Of a DNA stretch of 35,564 nucleotides, positions 9,250 through 18,154 are shown in pieces. Within the stretch, counting starts at the first letter, position 1. The number at the start of each line of letters is the position of its first letter. The stretch comes from Prevotellaceae bacterium. GTDB taxonomy: Bacteria; Bacteroidota; Bacteroidia; Bacteroidales; Paludibacteraceae. The stretch is from NCBI GenBank assembly GCA_031271815.1, contig JAISVA010000008.1, forward strand, positions 1-35,564. Reading direction: 5' to 3'. The notes under the pieces are model-generated. The model made no database searches. It saw nothing but the letters and a program-made list of their open reading frames with translations, and was not told the DNA's origin. The position numbers and the translations under genes are program-made.

Positions 9250-9280
9250 CAAAATTAGCGAATTTTTTTCTTTTTTCAAA
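9250..9280 (-). promoter_or_regulatory. Promoter of the IscU-like/GGGtGRT operon
   Basis: Minus-strand TAATTTTG (9250-9257) with TTTG at 9277-9280, spacer 19 bp. The leader is about 65-70 nt. Confidence 0.75.
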
Positions 9281-9300
9281 ATGCAGTTAAACCGGATTTG

Positions 9301-9376
9301 TATCCTGTGTTGCATAATTTCATCTCTTCCTGCTTTACAAGTCTTGAAGAGATGAAATTGCACCGGGGCAGGATAT
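9301..9376. repeat. Long imperfect inverted repeat
   Basis: Core arms AATTTCATCTCTTC (9317-9330) and GAAGAGATGAAATT (9346-9359) are perfect. The dyad extends outward to TATCCTG/CAGGATA. There is no T tract on either strand, so it is a palindromic repeat rather than a plain terminator. Confidence 0.7.
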
Positions 9377-9416
9377 AAATTCTACTTAACAACCTGATTT
9401 CAGGATAAAAAATAAC

Positions 9417-9455
9417 AAAAAAGCCTAACCCTTACGAAAACAAATTCGGCTTTTT
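9417..9455 (-). terminator. Possible terminator overlapping the metH stop codon
   Basis: On the minus strand AAAAAGCC, within the last metH codons, pairs with GGCTTTTTT just after the stop, leading into TTATTTTTT. The loop is about 23 nt, so it is weaker than a standard hairpin. Confidence 0.5.
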
Positions 9456-12188
9456 CTTCCGAGCTTCCTCCAACGATACAATCTCTTCCGCCTGTTGTTT
9501 TTGCTGCGATTGAATAGCAGCCTGTTCTTCCCGGTTTTTTCCGGTAAAGGATTTTTTTGTATCGGGATTCATCAGTTGAATGGCGGCGTAGGTATTCAGC
9601 GAAGCGTCCTTTAAATGAAAGACCGGTCCGTCGTAAAGAGGAGCTATTTTTACTGCCGTATGAATTTTCGATGTCGTGGCTCCGCCGATAAGTAACGGAA
9701 CTTGCAGGTTTACTTTTTGCATTTCTTCCGCCACGTGGCACATTTCTTCCAGCGAAGGGGTAATCAGTCCGCTCAGGCAAACAATATCCACTTGCTCACT
9801 TATCGCCGTTTGGATAATTTGTTCCGACGGAACCATTACGCCGAGGTCAATCACATCAAAATTGTTGCAACCCAGAATAACGGCTACGATATTTTTTCCA
9901 ATGTCGTGTACGTCGCCCTTAACGGTGGCAATGAGGATTTTTCCGGCTTTACTGCTGTTTCCCAGTTTTTGCTTCTCTATATACGGTTGCAAAATAGATA
10001 CAGCCTTTTTCATTGTTCGAGCTGTTTTTACTACTTGAGGGAGAAACATTTTCCCTTCGCCGAACAGTTGTCCGACGCGGTTCATTCCGTCCATTAACGG
10101 CTTTTCGATGATTTCCATGGCGCTTGGATATTGCGTGCAGGCTTCGGCAAGGTCCTGTTCCAAAAAATCACCAATTCCTTTGATAAGCGCGTATTGCAGA
10201 CGTTCGTCCAACGATTGTGCGCGCCAATCCTGCTGGCTTTTCTGCGTGCCTTCCGTCTTTTGGCTTTTGATATTTTCGGCTATTTCAATCATTCGTTCGG
10301 TAGCGTCGGGGCGACGGTTGAGCACCACATCTTCGGCATGTTCGAGCAAATCCCGGGGAATTTCTTCATAAATAGGCAACGTGCCTGCATTGACAATTCC
10401 CATATCCAATCCAACACGAATGGCGTGGTAAAGGAAAACCGCGTGAATCGCTTCCCGCACCGCATCATTCCCGCGAAAGGAAAACGAAAGGTTGCTGATG
10501 CCGCCGCTCACCTTGGCGTATGGCAAATGCTGGTGAATCCATTCTGTGGCGCGGATAAAATCGACGCCGTAATTGTTGTGTTCTTCAATCCCGGTTGCAA
10601 TCGCCAGCACATTCGGGTCGAAAATAATGTCTTCGGGCGGGAAATTGATTTCCTTAGTCAACAACTTATATGCCCGTTCGCAAATTTCAATTTTTCGCTC
10701 AAAACTGTCTGCCTGACCTTTTTCATCGAATGCCATTACAACGATGGCTGATCCGTACTGACGAATCTTTTGCGCTTTTTCCAGAAATGATTTCTCGCCT
10801 TCTTTCAGCGAGATGGAATTGACGATGCTTTTTCCCTGTACGCATTGTAATCCGGCTTCGATGACTTCCCATTTGGATGAGTCGATCATCACAGGACGCT
10901 TGGCTATTTCAGGTTCGGAGGCAAGGAGGTTTAAAAATGTAGTCATTTCCTGTTGCGCGTCGAGCATCGCATCGTCCATATTTATGTCGATTATCTGTGC
11001 ACCGTCTTCCACTTGGCGGTGGGCGATTTGCAATGCCTCTTCGTAATTTTTTTCTTTGATAAGCCGTAAGAATTTTCTTGAACCGGCCACATTGCATCTT
11101 TCTCCGATATTAATAAATGACGGTTTTCCGGCTTGCTTTTCGGGAGAGAAGTTCAATACATCCAATCCGGAGAGAACCAGGTTGTGATTTTTCCCGCACG
11201 GCTTGCGAACGCCGGCATTTTTAATCAATGCTTGATAGGTAGCGATATGTGCAGGGGTTGTCCCGCAGCAGCCGCCAATGATGTTTACCAAACGTTCGTC
11301 GATATATTCCTTAACTTGCGATGCCATTGTTTCGGGCGTTTCGTCGTATTCGCCGAACTGGTTGGGCAAGCCGGCGTTCGGGTATGCGCTGACAAACCAG
11401 GGGGCAAGGTCGCTCACTTCGCGCAGAAACGGTTTGAGGTCTTTTGCGCCGAAAGAGCAGTTTAATCCGACAGAAAGAACATCAGCATGTGCCACTGATG
11501 CCAAAAACGCCGCTACGGTTTGTCCCGAAAGTGTTCGTCCGCTACGGTCGGCGATGGTTGCCGAAAGCATCAGTTCAACTTTTTTTCCTGTTTTTTTCAT
11601 CGCCTCTCCGGCGGCAAAAATAGCTGCTTTAGCGTTTAGCGTATCGAAGATTGTTTCGATAAGCAATGCATCCACACCGCCTTCGATCAGCGCTTCCATT
11701 TGTTCCTGATAAGCACCGGCTAATTCCCGGAAGGTAACGCCACGCATAGCGGGATTGCTTACGTCGGGCGAGATAGAGGCGGTTTTGCCGGTCGGACCCA
11801 CGGATCCGATAACAAAGCGAGGCTTGTCCGGATGTTGCGCCGTGTATTCATCGGCAACGGAACGTGCAATGCGTGCGGCGGCAAGGTTCAATTCTTTGAT
11901 ATATCCTTCCATTCCGTAATCCGTCATTGAAATACGCTGTGAGTTAAAGCTGCATGTTTCGATCAAATCGGCTCCCGCTTGCAGGTACTTTTCGTGAATT
12001 TCGCGAATGATATGCGGTTGAGTCAGACAAAGCAGGTCGTTATTTCCTTTTTGTAGAAATTGCGAATCACGGAAACGTTCGCCGCGATAATCCGCTTCCG
12101 TCAGTTTATATTGTTGAATCATCGTCCCCATTGCGCCGTCCAGGACGAGAATGCGGCGGGTTAATTCGTTTCTTAAATTTTTCGTCAT
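9432..12188 (-). CDS. metH: Cobalamin-dependent methionine synthase, short form
   Basis: 918 aa. It transfers the methyl group of 5-methyltetrahydrofolate to homocysteine through methylcobalamin. The homocysteine domain (~1-320) has zinc ligands C244 (GLNCSFGA) and C307/C308 (GGCCGT). The pterin-binding domain follows at ~350-610 ([14 protein letters not shown]). The helical cap is at ~640-740, and the B12 domain has axial ligand H761 in [10 protein letters not shown]. coli MetH is 1227 aa; this one stops after the B12 domain and lacks the C-terminal AdoMet/reactivation domain. Bacteroidota usually supply that domain as a separate protein, which is not in this window. I see no cobalamin riboswitch in the 96-bp upstream gap; that gap holds a dispersed repeat. 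It is in the same direction as argS. Confidence 0.96.
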   Translation of the reverse strand: MTKNLRNELTRRILVLDGAMGTMIQQYKLTEADYRGERFRDSQFLQKGNNDLLCLTQPHIIREIHEKYLQAGADLIETCSFNSQRISMTDYGMEGYIKELNLAAARIARSVADEYTAQHPDKPRFVIGSVGPTGKTASISPDVSNPAMRGVTFRELAGAYQEQMEALIEGGVDALLIETIFDTLNAKAAIFAAGEAMKKTGKKVELMLSATIADRSGRTLSGQTVAAFLASVAHADVLSVGLNCSFGAKDLKPFLREVSDLAPWFVSAYPNAGLPNQFGEYDETPETMASQVKEYIDERLVNIIGGCCGTTPAHIATYQALIKNAGVRKPCGKNHNLVLSGLDVLNFSPEKQAGKPSFINIGERCNVAGSRKFLRLIKEKNYEEALQIAHRQVEDGAQIIDINMDDAMLDAQQEMTTFLNLLASEPEIAKRPVMIDSSKWEVIEAGLQCVQGKSIVNSISLKEGEKSFLEKAQKIRQYGSAIVVMAFDEKGQADSFERKIEICERAYKLLTKEINFPPEDIIFDPNVLAIATGIEEHNNYGVDFIRATEWIHQHLPYAKVSGGISNLSFSFRGNDAVREAIHAVFLYHAIRVGLDMGIVNAGTLPIYEEIPRDLLEHAEDVVLNRRPDATERMIEIAENIKSQKTEGTQKSQQDWRAQSLDERLQYALIKGIGDFLEQDLAEACTQYPSAMEIIEKPLMDGMNRVGQLFGEGKMFLPQVVKTARTMKKAVSILQPYIEKQKLGNSSKAGKILIATVKGDVHDIGKNIVAVILGCNNFDVIDLGVMVPSEQIIQTAISEQVDIVCLSGLITPSLEEMCHVAEEMQKVNLQVPLLIGGATTSKIHTAVKIAPLYDGPVFHLKDASLNTYAAIQLMNPDTKKSFTGKNREEQAAIQSQQKQQAEEIVSLEEARKKKPNLFS

Positions 12189-12194
12189 TTTAGT

Positions 12195-12284
12195 TGGAAT
12201 TTAACAGATTTTACTGTAATGACTATTATATCTTGTATATCTTGACAATCTTGCAAATTCTATGAAAATCATGGTTCAAACAAA
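12195..12284. repeat. Dispersed TTGAACC-type repeat, copy 1
   Basis: Read on the minus strand it begins TTTGAACCATGATTTTCATA and continues with AAGAT-rich sequence. The same opening (TTGAACC, then a base or two, then GATTT) recurs near 22262-22356 and 31936-32043. It fills the argS-metH gap. Confidence 0.55.
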
Positions 12285-14078
12285 TTACATCCTCTCCGGC
12301 ACCTCAATTCCCAACAATCCCATTCCGTTTTTAACCACTTTCGAAACGCTTTCCGATAATCGGAGACGAAAGGCGCGCAGCAGTTCGTTTTCTTCTCTCA
12401 AAATAGAAAAATCGTGGTAGAACTGATTGTATTCTTTCACCAATTCGTAAATATAATTGGCGATTAATGCCGGACTGTATTGCGTACCTGCTTCTTTAAC
12501 GACATTGGCAAATCCGGCGACGGATTGAATCAGGTTTGATTCTTTTTCTGAAATTTCCAACCCGGCGGGCAGTTTTTCCGGAATTTCGATGTTCATTTCC
12601 GCTGCTTTCCGCAATACCGAACGGATACGGGCGTAGGTGTATTGAATGAATGGACCGGTGTTTCCGTTAAAGTCGATGGATTCTTTCGGGTTGAAAGTCA
12701 TATTTTTGCGCGGATCCACTTTGAGGATAAAATATTTCAATGCGCCCAATCCGGTAGTTCTAACAATGTTGGCAATTTCTTCTGCGGAAAGTCCGTCTAA
12801 TTTTCCCAACTCTTCGGAAGTTTCGCGTGCCGTTGCAATCATTTCGTCCACCAAATCATCGGCATCGACAACAGTTCCTTCGCGCGATTTCATTTTTCCT
12901 TCCGGAAGTTCCACCATTCCGTATGAGAAATGCACAAGGTCTTTTCCCCACGAAAATCCAAGACGGTCTAACAGGATAGCCAACACTTGAAAATGGTAAT
13001 TCTGTTCATTTCCGACAACATAAATCATTTTGTCAATCGGGTATTCATCAAAACGCTGTTTCGCGGTTCCGATGTCCTGCGTCATATATACGGAAGTTCC
13101 GTCGGCGCGCAGCAGCAGTTTTTCGTCCAATCCGTTCGAGGTGAGGTCTGCCCACACCGAACCGTCTTCACGCCGGTAAAACGCACCGTTTTCCAAGCCT
13201 TCCAGCACTTTTTCCTTACCGTCCAGATAAGTGGTTGATTCATAGTAAATTTTGTCGAAGGAAACACCCAGGCGCTTGTAGGTTTCGTCAAAACCGGCAT
13301 ATACCCAACTGTTCATCATTTCCCAAAGAGCGACCGTTTGAAGGTCTCCCGTTTCCCATTTCAGCAGCATTTCCTGCGCTTCCAGTATCAGAGGCGCCTG
13401 CTTTTTTGCCTGTTCTTCGCTCATTCCGGTTGCGGTCAGTTCCTTGATTTGGGCTTTATATTCTTTGTCAAAACGTACGTAATAATCGCCTACCAAATGG
13501 TCGCCTTTCTTGCCCGAAGATTCCGGCGTTTCGCCGTTTCCCCATTTTTGCCAGGCCAGCATGGATTTGCAAATATGAATTCCGCGGTCATTGACAATAT
13601 TGGTTTTTACCACGCGGTTGCCGTTTGCCGCAAGAATCAGGCACAGGCTGTAGCCCAGCAGGTTGTTGCGGATGTGTCCGAGGTGCAACGGCTTATTGGT
13701 ATTCGGTGAGGAGTATTCGACCATTACTAATGGCGAATTGTCGTTGGGATTTGTAATCCCGTAATTTCCAGCAGAAGCGATCTTGTTCAGCAAATCAATC
13801 CAATAGCTGCGGGCGATGGAAAGATTCAAAAAACCCTTGATTACGTTAAACTTAGCGATAAGCGGTTCTGATTTCTGTAATTCGGCGCCCAAATCGTTGG
13901 CTGTTTCTTCGGGCGATTTCCTGGAAATTTTGAGAAAAGGAAAGACGACTAATGTTAAATCGCCTTCAAATTCTTTCTTAGTAGCTTGTAATTGAATTTG
14001 TCCTGCCTGAACTTCTTGACCGTACAGTTTCTGAATTGCCGCGAGGACGGATTGTGCTATTGTGCTTTCTATTGTCAT
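12285..14078 (-). CDS. argS: Arginine--tRNA ligase
   Basis: 597 aa class I aminoacyl-tRNA synthetase that charges tRNA-Arg in the cytosol. The order is an N-terminal Add-1 domain (~1-110), then the Rossmann catalytic domain with the HIGH-class motif HLGHIRNN in the segment VEYSSPNTNKPLHLGH. The KMSKS-equivalent GKMKSREGT follows, then the DALR anticodon-binding domain to the C-terminus (NPKESIDFNGNTGPFIQY marks its start). Length is normal for ArgS and no key motif is missing. It has a promoter carrying a dyad (see 14099-14132) and lies upstream of metH, 96 bp apart. Confidence 0.97.
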   Translation of the reverse strand: MTIESTIAQSVLAAIQKLYGQEVQAGQIQLQATKKEFEGDLTLVVFPFLKISRKSPEETANDLGAELQKSEPLIAKFNVIKGFLNLSIARSYWIDLLNKIASAGNYGITNPNDNSPLVMVEYSSPNTNKPLHLGHIRNNLLGYSLCLILAANGNRVVKTNIVNDRGIHICKSMLAWQKWGNGETPESSGKKGDHLVGDYYVRFDKEYKAQIKELTATGMSEEQAKKQAPLILEAQEMLLKWETGDLQTVALWEMMNSWVYAGFDETYKRLGVSFDKIYYESTTYLDGKEKVLEGLENGAFYRREDGSVWADLTSNGLDEKLLLRADGTSVYMTQDIGTAKQRFDEYPIDKMIYVVGNEQNYHFQVLAILLDRLGFSWGKDLVHFSYGMVELPEGKMKSREGTVVDADDLVDEMIATARETSEELGKLDGLSAEEIANIVRTTGLGALKYFILKVDPRKNMTFNPKESIDFNGNTGPFIQYTYARIRSVLRKAAEMNIEIPEKLPAGLEISEKESNLIQSVAGFANVVKEAGTQYSPALIANYIYELVKEYNQFYHDFSILREENELLRAFRLRLSESVSKVVKNGMGLLGIEVPERM

Positions 14079-14098
14079 TGTTTTGTGAATTAATAGGA

Positions 14099-14132
14099 CA
14101 AAGATAATATTTTCATACGTAAATATTATCTT
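14099..14132 (-). promoter_or_regulatory. argS promoter with overlapping palindrome
   Basis: Minus-strand TATCTTTG (14099-14106) is 21 bp before the argS ATG. It overlaps a perfect 11-bp dyad, AAGATAATATT (14101-14111) and AATATTATCTT (14122-14132), with a 10-bp centre. The dyad could be an operator. No TTTG -33 box is seen. Confidence 0.5.
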
Positions 14133-14241
14133 TTTTTACATTAATGCCGTATCGAACCTACAGGTATTTTAACTCCCTTTGGTTGCTGACTGTTGGTTCA
14201 TTCTCTTTGTTGACCGTTAGTTCCTGCGGGTTTCATAGCAA

Positions 14242-14271
14242 AAAAGGGATACCGAAAGGCATCCCTTTTAA
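14242..14271. terminator. Terminator after the HU gene
   Basis: Hairpin AAAAGGGAT-CC-GAAA-GG-ATCCCTTTT with one mismatch and T runs on both sides. It serves the minus-strand HU gene and would also work on the plus strand. Confidence 0.85.
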
Positions 14272-14298
14272 AATTTTCAATTCAATTAACGGATTGAA

Positions 14299-14571
14299 TT
14301 AGTTTACCGAATCCGCCAATTCAGCTCCTGCTTTGAATTTCACCACGTTTTTAGCAGCAATCGTAATTGGCTGCTTAGTGGCAGGATTGATACCGGTACG
14401 TTCACATTTTTCGCAGATCGAAAAAGAACCGAAACCGATTAAACTTACTTTGTCGCCTGATTTCAAGGCGCCTGATACTGATTTGATGAATCCGTCTAAC
14501 GCTTTTTTGCTATCGGCTTTGCTCAAGCCTGCTTCTTCTGCAATCGCGTTAATTAGTTCAGTTTTGTTCAT
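14299..14571 (-). CDS. HU family DNA-binding protein
   Basis: 90 aa, the usual HU length. The N-terminal helical dimerisation part begins MNKTELINAIAEEAGLSKAD. Then comes the signature GFGSFSICEKCERTGINPAT, where the beta-arm base GxGxF and the RxxxNPxT/PATKQPI segment at the arm tip are both present, ending in KFKAGAEL. HU dimers bend DNA and compact the nucleoid. Unusual for HU, there are two Cys residues in the arm region (ICEKCER). Monocistronic, with its own promoter and terminator. Confidence 0.95.
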   Translation of the reverse strand: MNKTELINAIAEEAGLSKADSKKALDGFIKSVSGALKSGDKVSLIGFGSFSICEKCERTGINPATKQPITIAAKNVVKFKAGAELADSVN

Positions 14572-14643
14572 AGAGTTTTTTTTTAAAAGTTAAAAATTAA
14601 TATTCCTTTCACTACAATTAAATCTCTTACTTGACTTATGGTG

Positions 14644-14674
14644 CAAATATAGTTGAATATTAATTCTTTCCAAA
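14644..14674 (-). promoter_or_regulatory. HU gene promoter
   Basis: Minus-strand TATATTTG (14644-14651) with TTTG at 14671-14674, spacer 19 bp. The leader is about 65 nt. Confidence 0.75.
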
Positions 14675-14755
14675 TTTATGGGATATATTTTTTCTAAAAA
14701 AATAACTTTTAGTTTCTTTTGTGTCATAAAACATATTAAATGCGAAAAAAAAGCC

Positions 14756-14763
14756 TATTTTTG
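14756..14763 (+). promoter_or_regulatory. -7 box of the rhomboid operon
   Basis: TATTTTTG matches TAnnTTTG and lies 30 bp before the ATG at 14794. It falls inside a longer in-frame start at 14740, which argues against that start. No well-spaced TTTG box. Confidence 0.5.
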
Positions 14764-14793
14764 CAGGGAATTATTACTTTTAATAAGGAGAAA

Positions 14794-15552
14794 ATGAATC
14801 AACATCACCCGTCTTTTTTAGATAACATTCCGCCGGTAGTAAAAAACCTGCTTATCATTAATGTTTTATTTTTTCTGGCAACGTTTGTTTTTGAGCAAGC
14901 GCTGAATATCAATTTAGATGAATATCTCGGATTGCATTTTTTCCGGTCGCGCGACTTTAAGATTTGGCAGCTTGTCTCCTATATGTTTATGCACGGCAGC
15001 TTTACTCACCTGTTTTTTAATATGTTTGCGCTCTATATGTTTGGGTCGGTACTGGAATATACCTGGGGAAGCAAGCGTTTTTTGATTTTTTATTTCATTA
15101 CCGGCATTGGAGCAGGTTTGGTTCAGGAGCTGGTTTGCGCAATTCGCCTGTATCCGCTGTTAAGCCAGTTAACTCCCGAGGCGGTAGAACTTATAAAAAA
15201 CGAAGGAAGAGACGTTCTACTGTCGGGAAAGAATTATGCTAATTCTGTCATGGGCGATTTTAACTTAATATATAATACGATAACGGTTGGCGCATCCGGT
15301 TCTATTTTCGGATTGCTGCTTGCCTTCGGGATGCTGTTTCCGAATCAGCCGCTTTATTTTATGTTTATTCCGGTTCCGATTAAAGCGAAATATTTTGTGA
15401 TTGGGTATGCTATCCTCGAATTGCTTTTGGGCGTAGGCAATTTCCAATCCGATAATGTTGCACACTTTGCTCATCTCGGAGGTATGTTTTTTGGGTATTT
15501 TCTTATCCGAAAATGGAAGCGTGACGCGAATAATCATCAGTTGTTCGGATAG
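14794..15552 (+). CDS. Rhomboid family intramembrane serine protease
   Basis: 252 aa from the ATG at 14794, which follows AAGGAG; an in-frame ATG at 14740 lies upstream of the predicted transcription start. Six or so membrane helices. Rhomboid features are HGSFTHLFFNMFALYMFG (the HxxxN region), the nucleophile S168 in GASGSIFGL, and the catalytic His H227 in AHLGGMFFGY. Rhomboids cleave single-pass membrane proteins within the bilayer; the substrate is unknown. It is first in a three-gene plus-strand operon with a second rhomboid 55 bp on and an EEP-fold protein. Confidence 0.92.
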   Translation: MNQHHPSFLDNIPPVVKNLLIINVLFFLATFVFEQALNINLDEYLGLHFFRSRDFKIWQLVSYMFMHGSFTHLFFNMFALYMFGSVLEYTWGSKRFLIFYFITGIGAGLVQELVCAIRLYPLLSQLTPEAVELIKNEGRDVLLSGKNYANSVMGDFNLIYNTITVGASGSIFGLLLAFGMLFPNQPLYFMFIPVPIKAKYFVIGYAILELLLGVGNFQSDNVAHFAHLGGMFFGYFLIRKWKRDANNHQLFG

Positions 15553-15607
15553 TTTTTTATTTTGAGACAAATAAAAATGCGTCTCTACGGATTGATTTTA
15601 TTTTTTT

Positions 15608-16480
15608 ATGAGTATTAAAGACGAAATTCAACATTCTTTTAAAGAGGGAACTACGCTCACCAAGTTGATTTACATTAATTTGGGCGTTTTTCTGGTTATC
15701 GGATTGGCGGCTACAATTTTGGAGCTCTTCAAAATCAATCCGGAGTGGACTAACGTTGTGATGTTGCCTGCCGACCTCACCACGCTGCTGCATACGCCGT
15801 GGACGATCATTTCGTATATGTTTGCACACACCGGATTTATTCACTTGCTGTTCAATATATTGATGCTTTATTGGTTCGGGAAGCTATTCTTGTCGTTTTT
15901 TTCTCAGAAGGATTTGGTCGGACTGTATCTTATTGGAGGGATTTCCGGGGGAATTTTCTATATCCTGTCTTACCATATATTTCCGCTTTTCGCGGATAAA
16001 ATACACGGCAGCTATTTATTGGGCGCATCGGCTTCGGTGTTGAGTATTATTGTGGCGGTAGCGGTAACGGCACCCGATTATCCGGTACGTTTGCTCTTTT
16101 TCGGCGAAGTGCGTTTGAAATGGATTGCAATAATTGGCGTGATACTCAGCCTGCTGAATGTCAGCTCGTCCAACGCTGGCGGAGAAATTGCCCATCTGGG
16201 CGGCGCGGTTGCCGGCTATCTTTTTGCTGCAAGCTATAAAAAAGGAAGTAATATTACCGCCTGGATAAATCGTATTCTGGACAAGTTTTTCGATTTATTC
16301 AAACGAAAACCGAAGTTGAAAATCACGCATCAACGTCCGGCGAACGACCACGAATACAACCTGCGAAAGAAACAGGAAAACGACAATATTGACCGTATTT
16401 TGGAAAAAATTAAAAGAGGCGGATATGAATCCCTTTCAAAAGAAGAAAAACAAGATCTCTTCCGGGCTAGCCAAAAATAA
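15608..16480 (+). CDS. Second rhomboid family protein with C-terminal cytosolic tail
   Basis: 290 aa. Membrane helices occupy ~25-225. The HTGFIHLLFNILMLYWFGK segment and H196 (IAHLGGAVAGY) are conserved. The Ser motif is GASAS (S141), so the Gly that normally follows the catalytic Ser is Ala. It may still be active since Ser and His remain. A polar tail of ~65 residues (HEYNLRKKQE through LSKEEKQDLFRASQK) is a feature I know from Bacteroidota rhomboids (DUF6576-like). The next gene's start lies inside this one's end (56-nt overlap), so the two are likely coupled. Confidence 0.88.
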   Translation: MSIKDEIQHSFKEGTTLTKLIYINLGVFLVIGLAATILELFKINPEWTNVVMLPADLTTLLHTPWTIISYMFAHTGFIHLLFNILMLYWFGKLFLSFFSQKDLVGLYLIGGISGGIFYILSYHIFPLFADKIHGSYLLGASASVLSIIVAVAVTAPDYPVRLLFFGEVRLKWIAIIGVILSLLNVSSSNAGGEIAHLGGAVAGYLFAASYKKGSNITAWINRILDKFFDLFKRKPKLKITHQRPANDHEYNLRKKQENDNIDRILEKIKRGGYESLSKEEKQDLFRASQK

Positions 16481-17558
16481 ATTCTGGCTGACCGGATTTT
16501 TTAATGCACTACTGCTTTTGGTTAATTTCTTAGTAGTTGCAGCGTTGTTTTTTGCCGAGTCGGCGTGCTGGATCAGTCCGGTGAAATTCCTTTTGCCCTC
16601 TTATTTCGGATTAGGGTTCCCGGTTATTTTGCTTCTGACGGTTCTGTTTCTTATTTTTTGGATTATCCGGCGAAAATGGTATTTTGTCGTTTCACTCACG
16701 GCATTGCTTGTTTCCTATCAAAGCGTTTTCAACACTTTTCCGCTGAACAAGAATCATGAAGTTCCCGAAAATTCAATTAAAGTGCTGAGTTACAATGTGC
16801 ATCTTTTCAATTTTTATGTGCCGGAAACCAAAAATAAAATCATAGATTATCTTGTCGATTCGGGCGCTGACATTATCTGCCTGCAAGAATTCGGATACAG
16901 CGACGAGTTTCAATCGGAAATATTAGGAACGTTGTCCAAAAAATATCCGTATCACCATCTCGAACTTACCCACACCAAGAATCGCAAATCCCACGGCATT
17001 GCGACGTTTTCCAAATTTCCGATACTTCAAAAAGTACGAATCCCGTTTGACAGCAAATATAATTTGGCCGTTTACTCCGACGTCCGGATTCACAACAGGA
17101 AAGTGAGGGTATTTAATTGTCATCTTGAATCCAACCGTTTGACAGAGAACGACAAAGAACTTATAAAAAATTTGGGAGAGGAGTATAAAAACGACCGGAT
17201 TAACGAGGTGGTAGATCAGCTTTCTCAAAAATTGGGACGCTCATATAAAAAACGGGCAAAGCAGGCGGAACTTGTCTCCGAAGAAATTGCGAAGACCGAT
17301 TTCCCGGTTATTGTTTGCGGAGATTTCAATGATGTTCCTGTTTCTTATGTCTATACAAAAATCAAGGGAAACCGTCTTTCCGACGCTTTTGAAAAATCGG
17401 GAAACGGCTACGGTCATACATTCCGCGAAAAGATGTTTTGGTTCCGCATCGACTATATCATGTACGGCGACGATTTTTCCGCCTTCCGGTTCAACGTCGA
17501 TAAAGTGGATTATTCCGACCATTTTCCGGTTAAGTGTTATTTGAAATTGAAAGATTAA
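16425..17558 (+). CDS. Membrane-anchored endonuclease/exonuclease/phosphatase (EEP) family protein
   Basis: 377 aa from the ATG at 16425, inside the end of the rhomboid gene; a TTG at 16389 is possible but less likely. Two to three membrane helices cover residues ~15-110. The EEP (DNase I/sphingomyelinase-like) domain then runs from ~120 to the end. Its motif series is complete: LSYNVHLF, ICLQEF (metal Glu), HGIATFSKFPI, NCHLES, VCGDFNDVP (Asp/Asn) and SDHFPV (terminal Asp-His). The fold hydrolyses phosphodiesters in nucleic acids, phospholipids or inositol phosphates. With membrane anchoring a lipid or extracytoplasmic substrate is possible, but that is inference. Confidence 0.88.
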   Translation: MNPFQKKKNKISSGLAKNKFWLTGFFNALLLLVNFLVVAALFFAESACWISPVKFLLPSYFGLGFPVILLLTVLFLIFWIIRRKWYFVVSLTALLVSYQSVFNTFPLNKNHEVPENSIKVLSYNVHLFNFYVPETKNKIIDYLVDSGADIICLQEFGYSDEFQSEILGTLSKKYPYHHLELTHTKNRKSHGIATFSKFPILQKVRIPFDSKYNLAVYSDVRIHNRKVRVFNCHLESNRLTENDKELIKNLGEEYKNDRINEVVDQLSQKLGRSYKKRAKQAELVSEEIAKTDFPVIVCGDFNDVPVSYVYTKIKGNRLSDAFEKSGNGYGHTFREKMFWFRIDYIMYGDDFSAFRFNVDKVDYSDHFPVKCYLKLKD

Positions 17559-17607
17559 CGCAAACGATTTTATATTTCAAGGTATTATTATCCCTAACGA
17601 GAAATAG

Positions 17608-17687
17608 TAAACACAATGACCTTTAGAAACACACAAAGAAAATAAAAGAATAAATTCAACTTAGTGTTCTAAAGGTATTTGTGTTTA
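17608..17687. repeat. Palindromic repeat between convergent genes
   Basis: Left arm TAAACACAA, three bases, CCTTTAGAA, CAC; the right arm mirrors it (GTG TTCTAAAGG, three bases, TTGTGTTTA). The ~30-bp centre is A-rich. It sits between the EEP gene and the HIT gene and could form a stem on either transcript. Confidence 0.65.
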
Positions 17688-17744
17688 TAAAATTCATTGA
17701 CTTTGATAGGGGTAGCTGATTAGTGTAAAATTCTTATTCTGAAA

Positions 17745-18143
17745 TTACAATATAAAATTACTCCGAATATCTTCGGCAATCGTATTCATCTCTTCGGGTG
17801 TGAATTTCAATTTGGGATTTTTAAAATTCAAATCTCCTTCGTTTTCCAACGGAACCAGATGAATATGGGCATGCGGAACTTCCATTCCCATCACGGCAAT
17901 GCCGATACGTTTGCACGGAACGGCTTTCTCAATTGCCAGGCCTGTTTTTTTTGCGAATAGCATCAATCCCGAAAGGGTTTGATCGTCCAATTCAAAAATA
18001 TAGTCGGTTTCCACTTTGGGAATGACTAAGGTATGTCCCTTTTTGATTGGATTGATGTCCAAAAAGGCAAAATAATGCTCATCCTCCGCTATTTTATAGG
18101 AAGGAATTTCGCCGTTGATTATTCTTGAAAATATTGTCGGCAT
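17745..18143 (-). CDS. HIT family nucleotide-binding protein
   Basis: 132 aa, a standard Hint/HIT-clade length. FSRIINGEIPSYKI at the N-terminus and the histidine triad HAHIHLVPL near residues 95-103 identify it. HIT proteins hydrolyse nucleotide-linked phosphoramidates or dinucleotides. It starts 11 bp after the greA stop and is likely co-transcribed with greA. Confidence 0.93.
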   Translation of the reverse strand: MPTIFSRIINGEIPSYKIAEDEHYFAFLDINPIKKGHTLVIPKVETDYIFELDDQTLSGLMLFAKKTGLAIEKAVPCKRIGIAVMGMEVPHAHIHLVPLENEGDLNFKNPKLKFTPEEMNTIAEDIRSNFIL

Positions 18144-18154
18144 CTGATTTTTAA

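Noticed and set aside
10131-10751. A 206-codon plus-strand frame opposite metH
   Set aside because: It is antisense to well-conserved metH codons, and its product has no recognisable features.
12189-12284. A cobalamin or SAM riboswitch before metH
   Set aside because: The gap is only 96 bp and AT-rich, has no B12-box-like or SAM aptamer core, and matches a dispersed repeat family.
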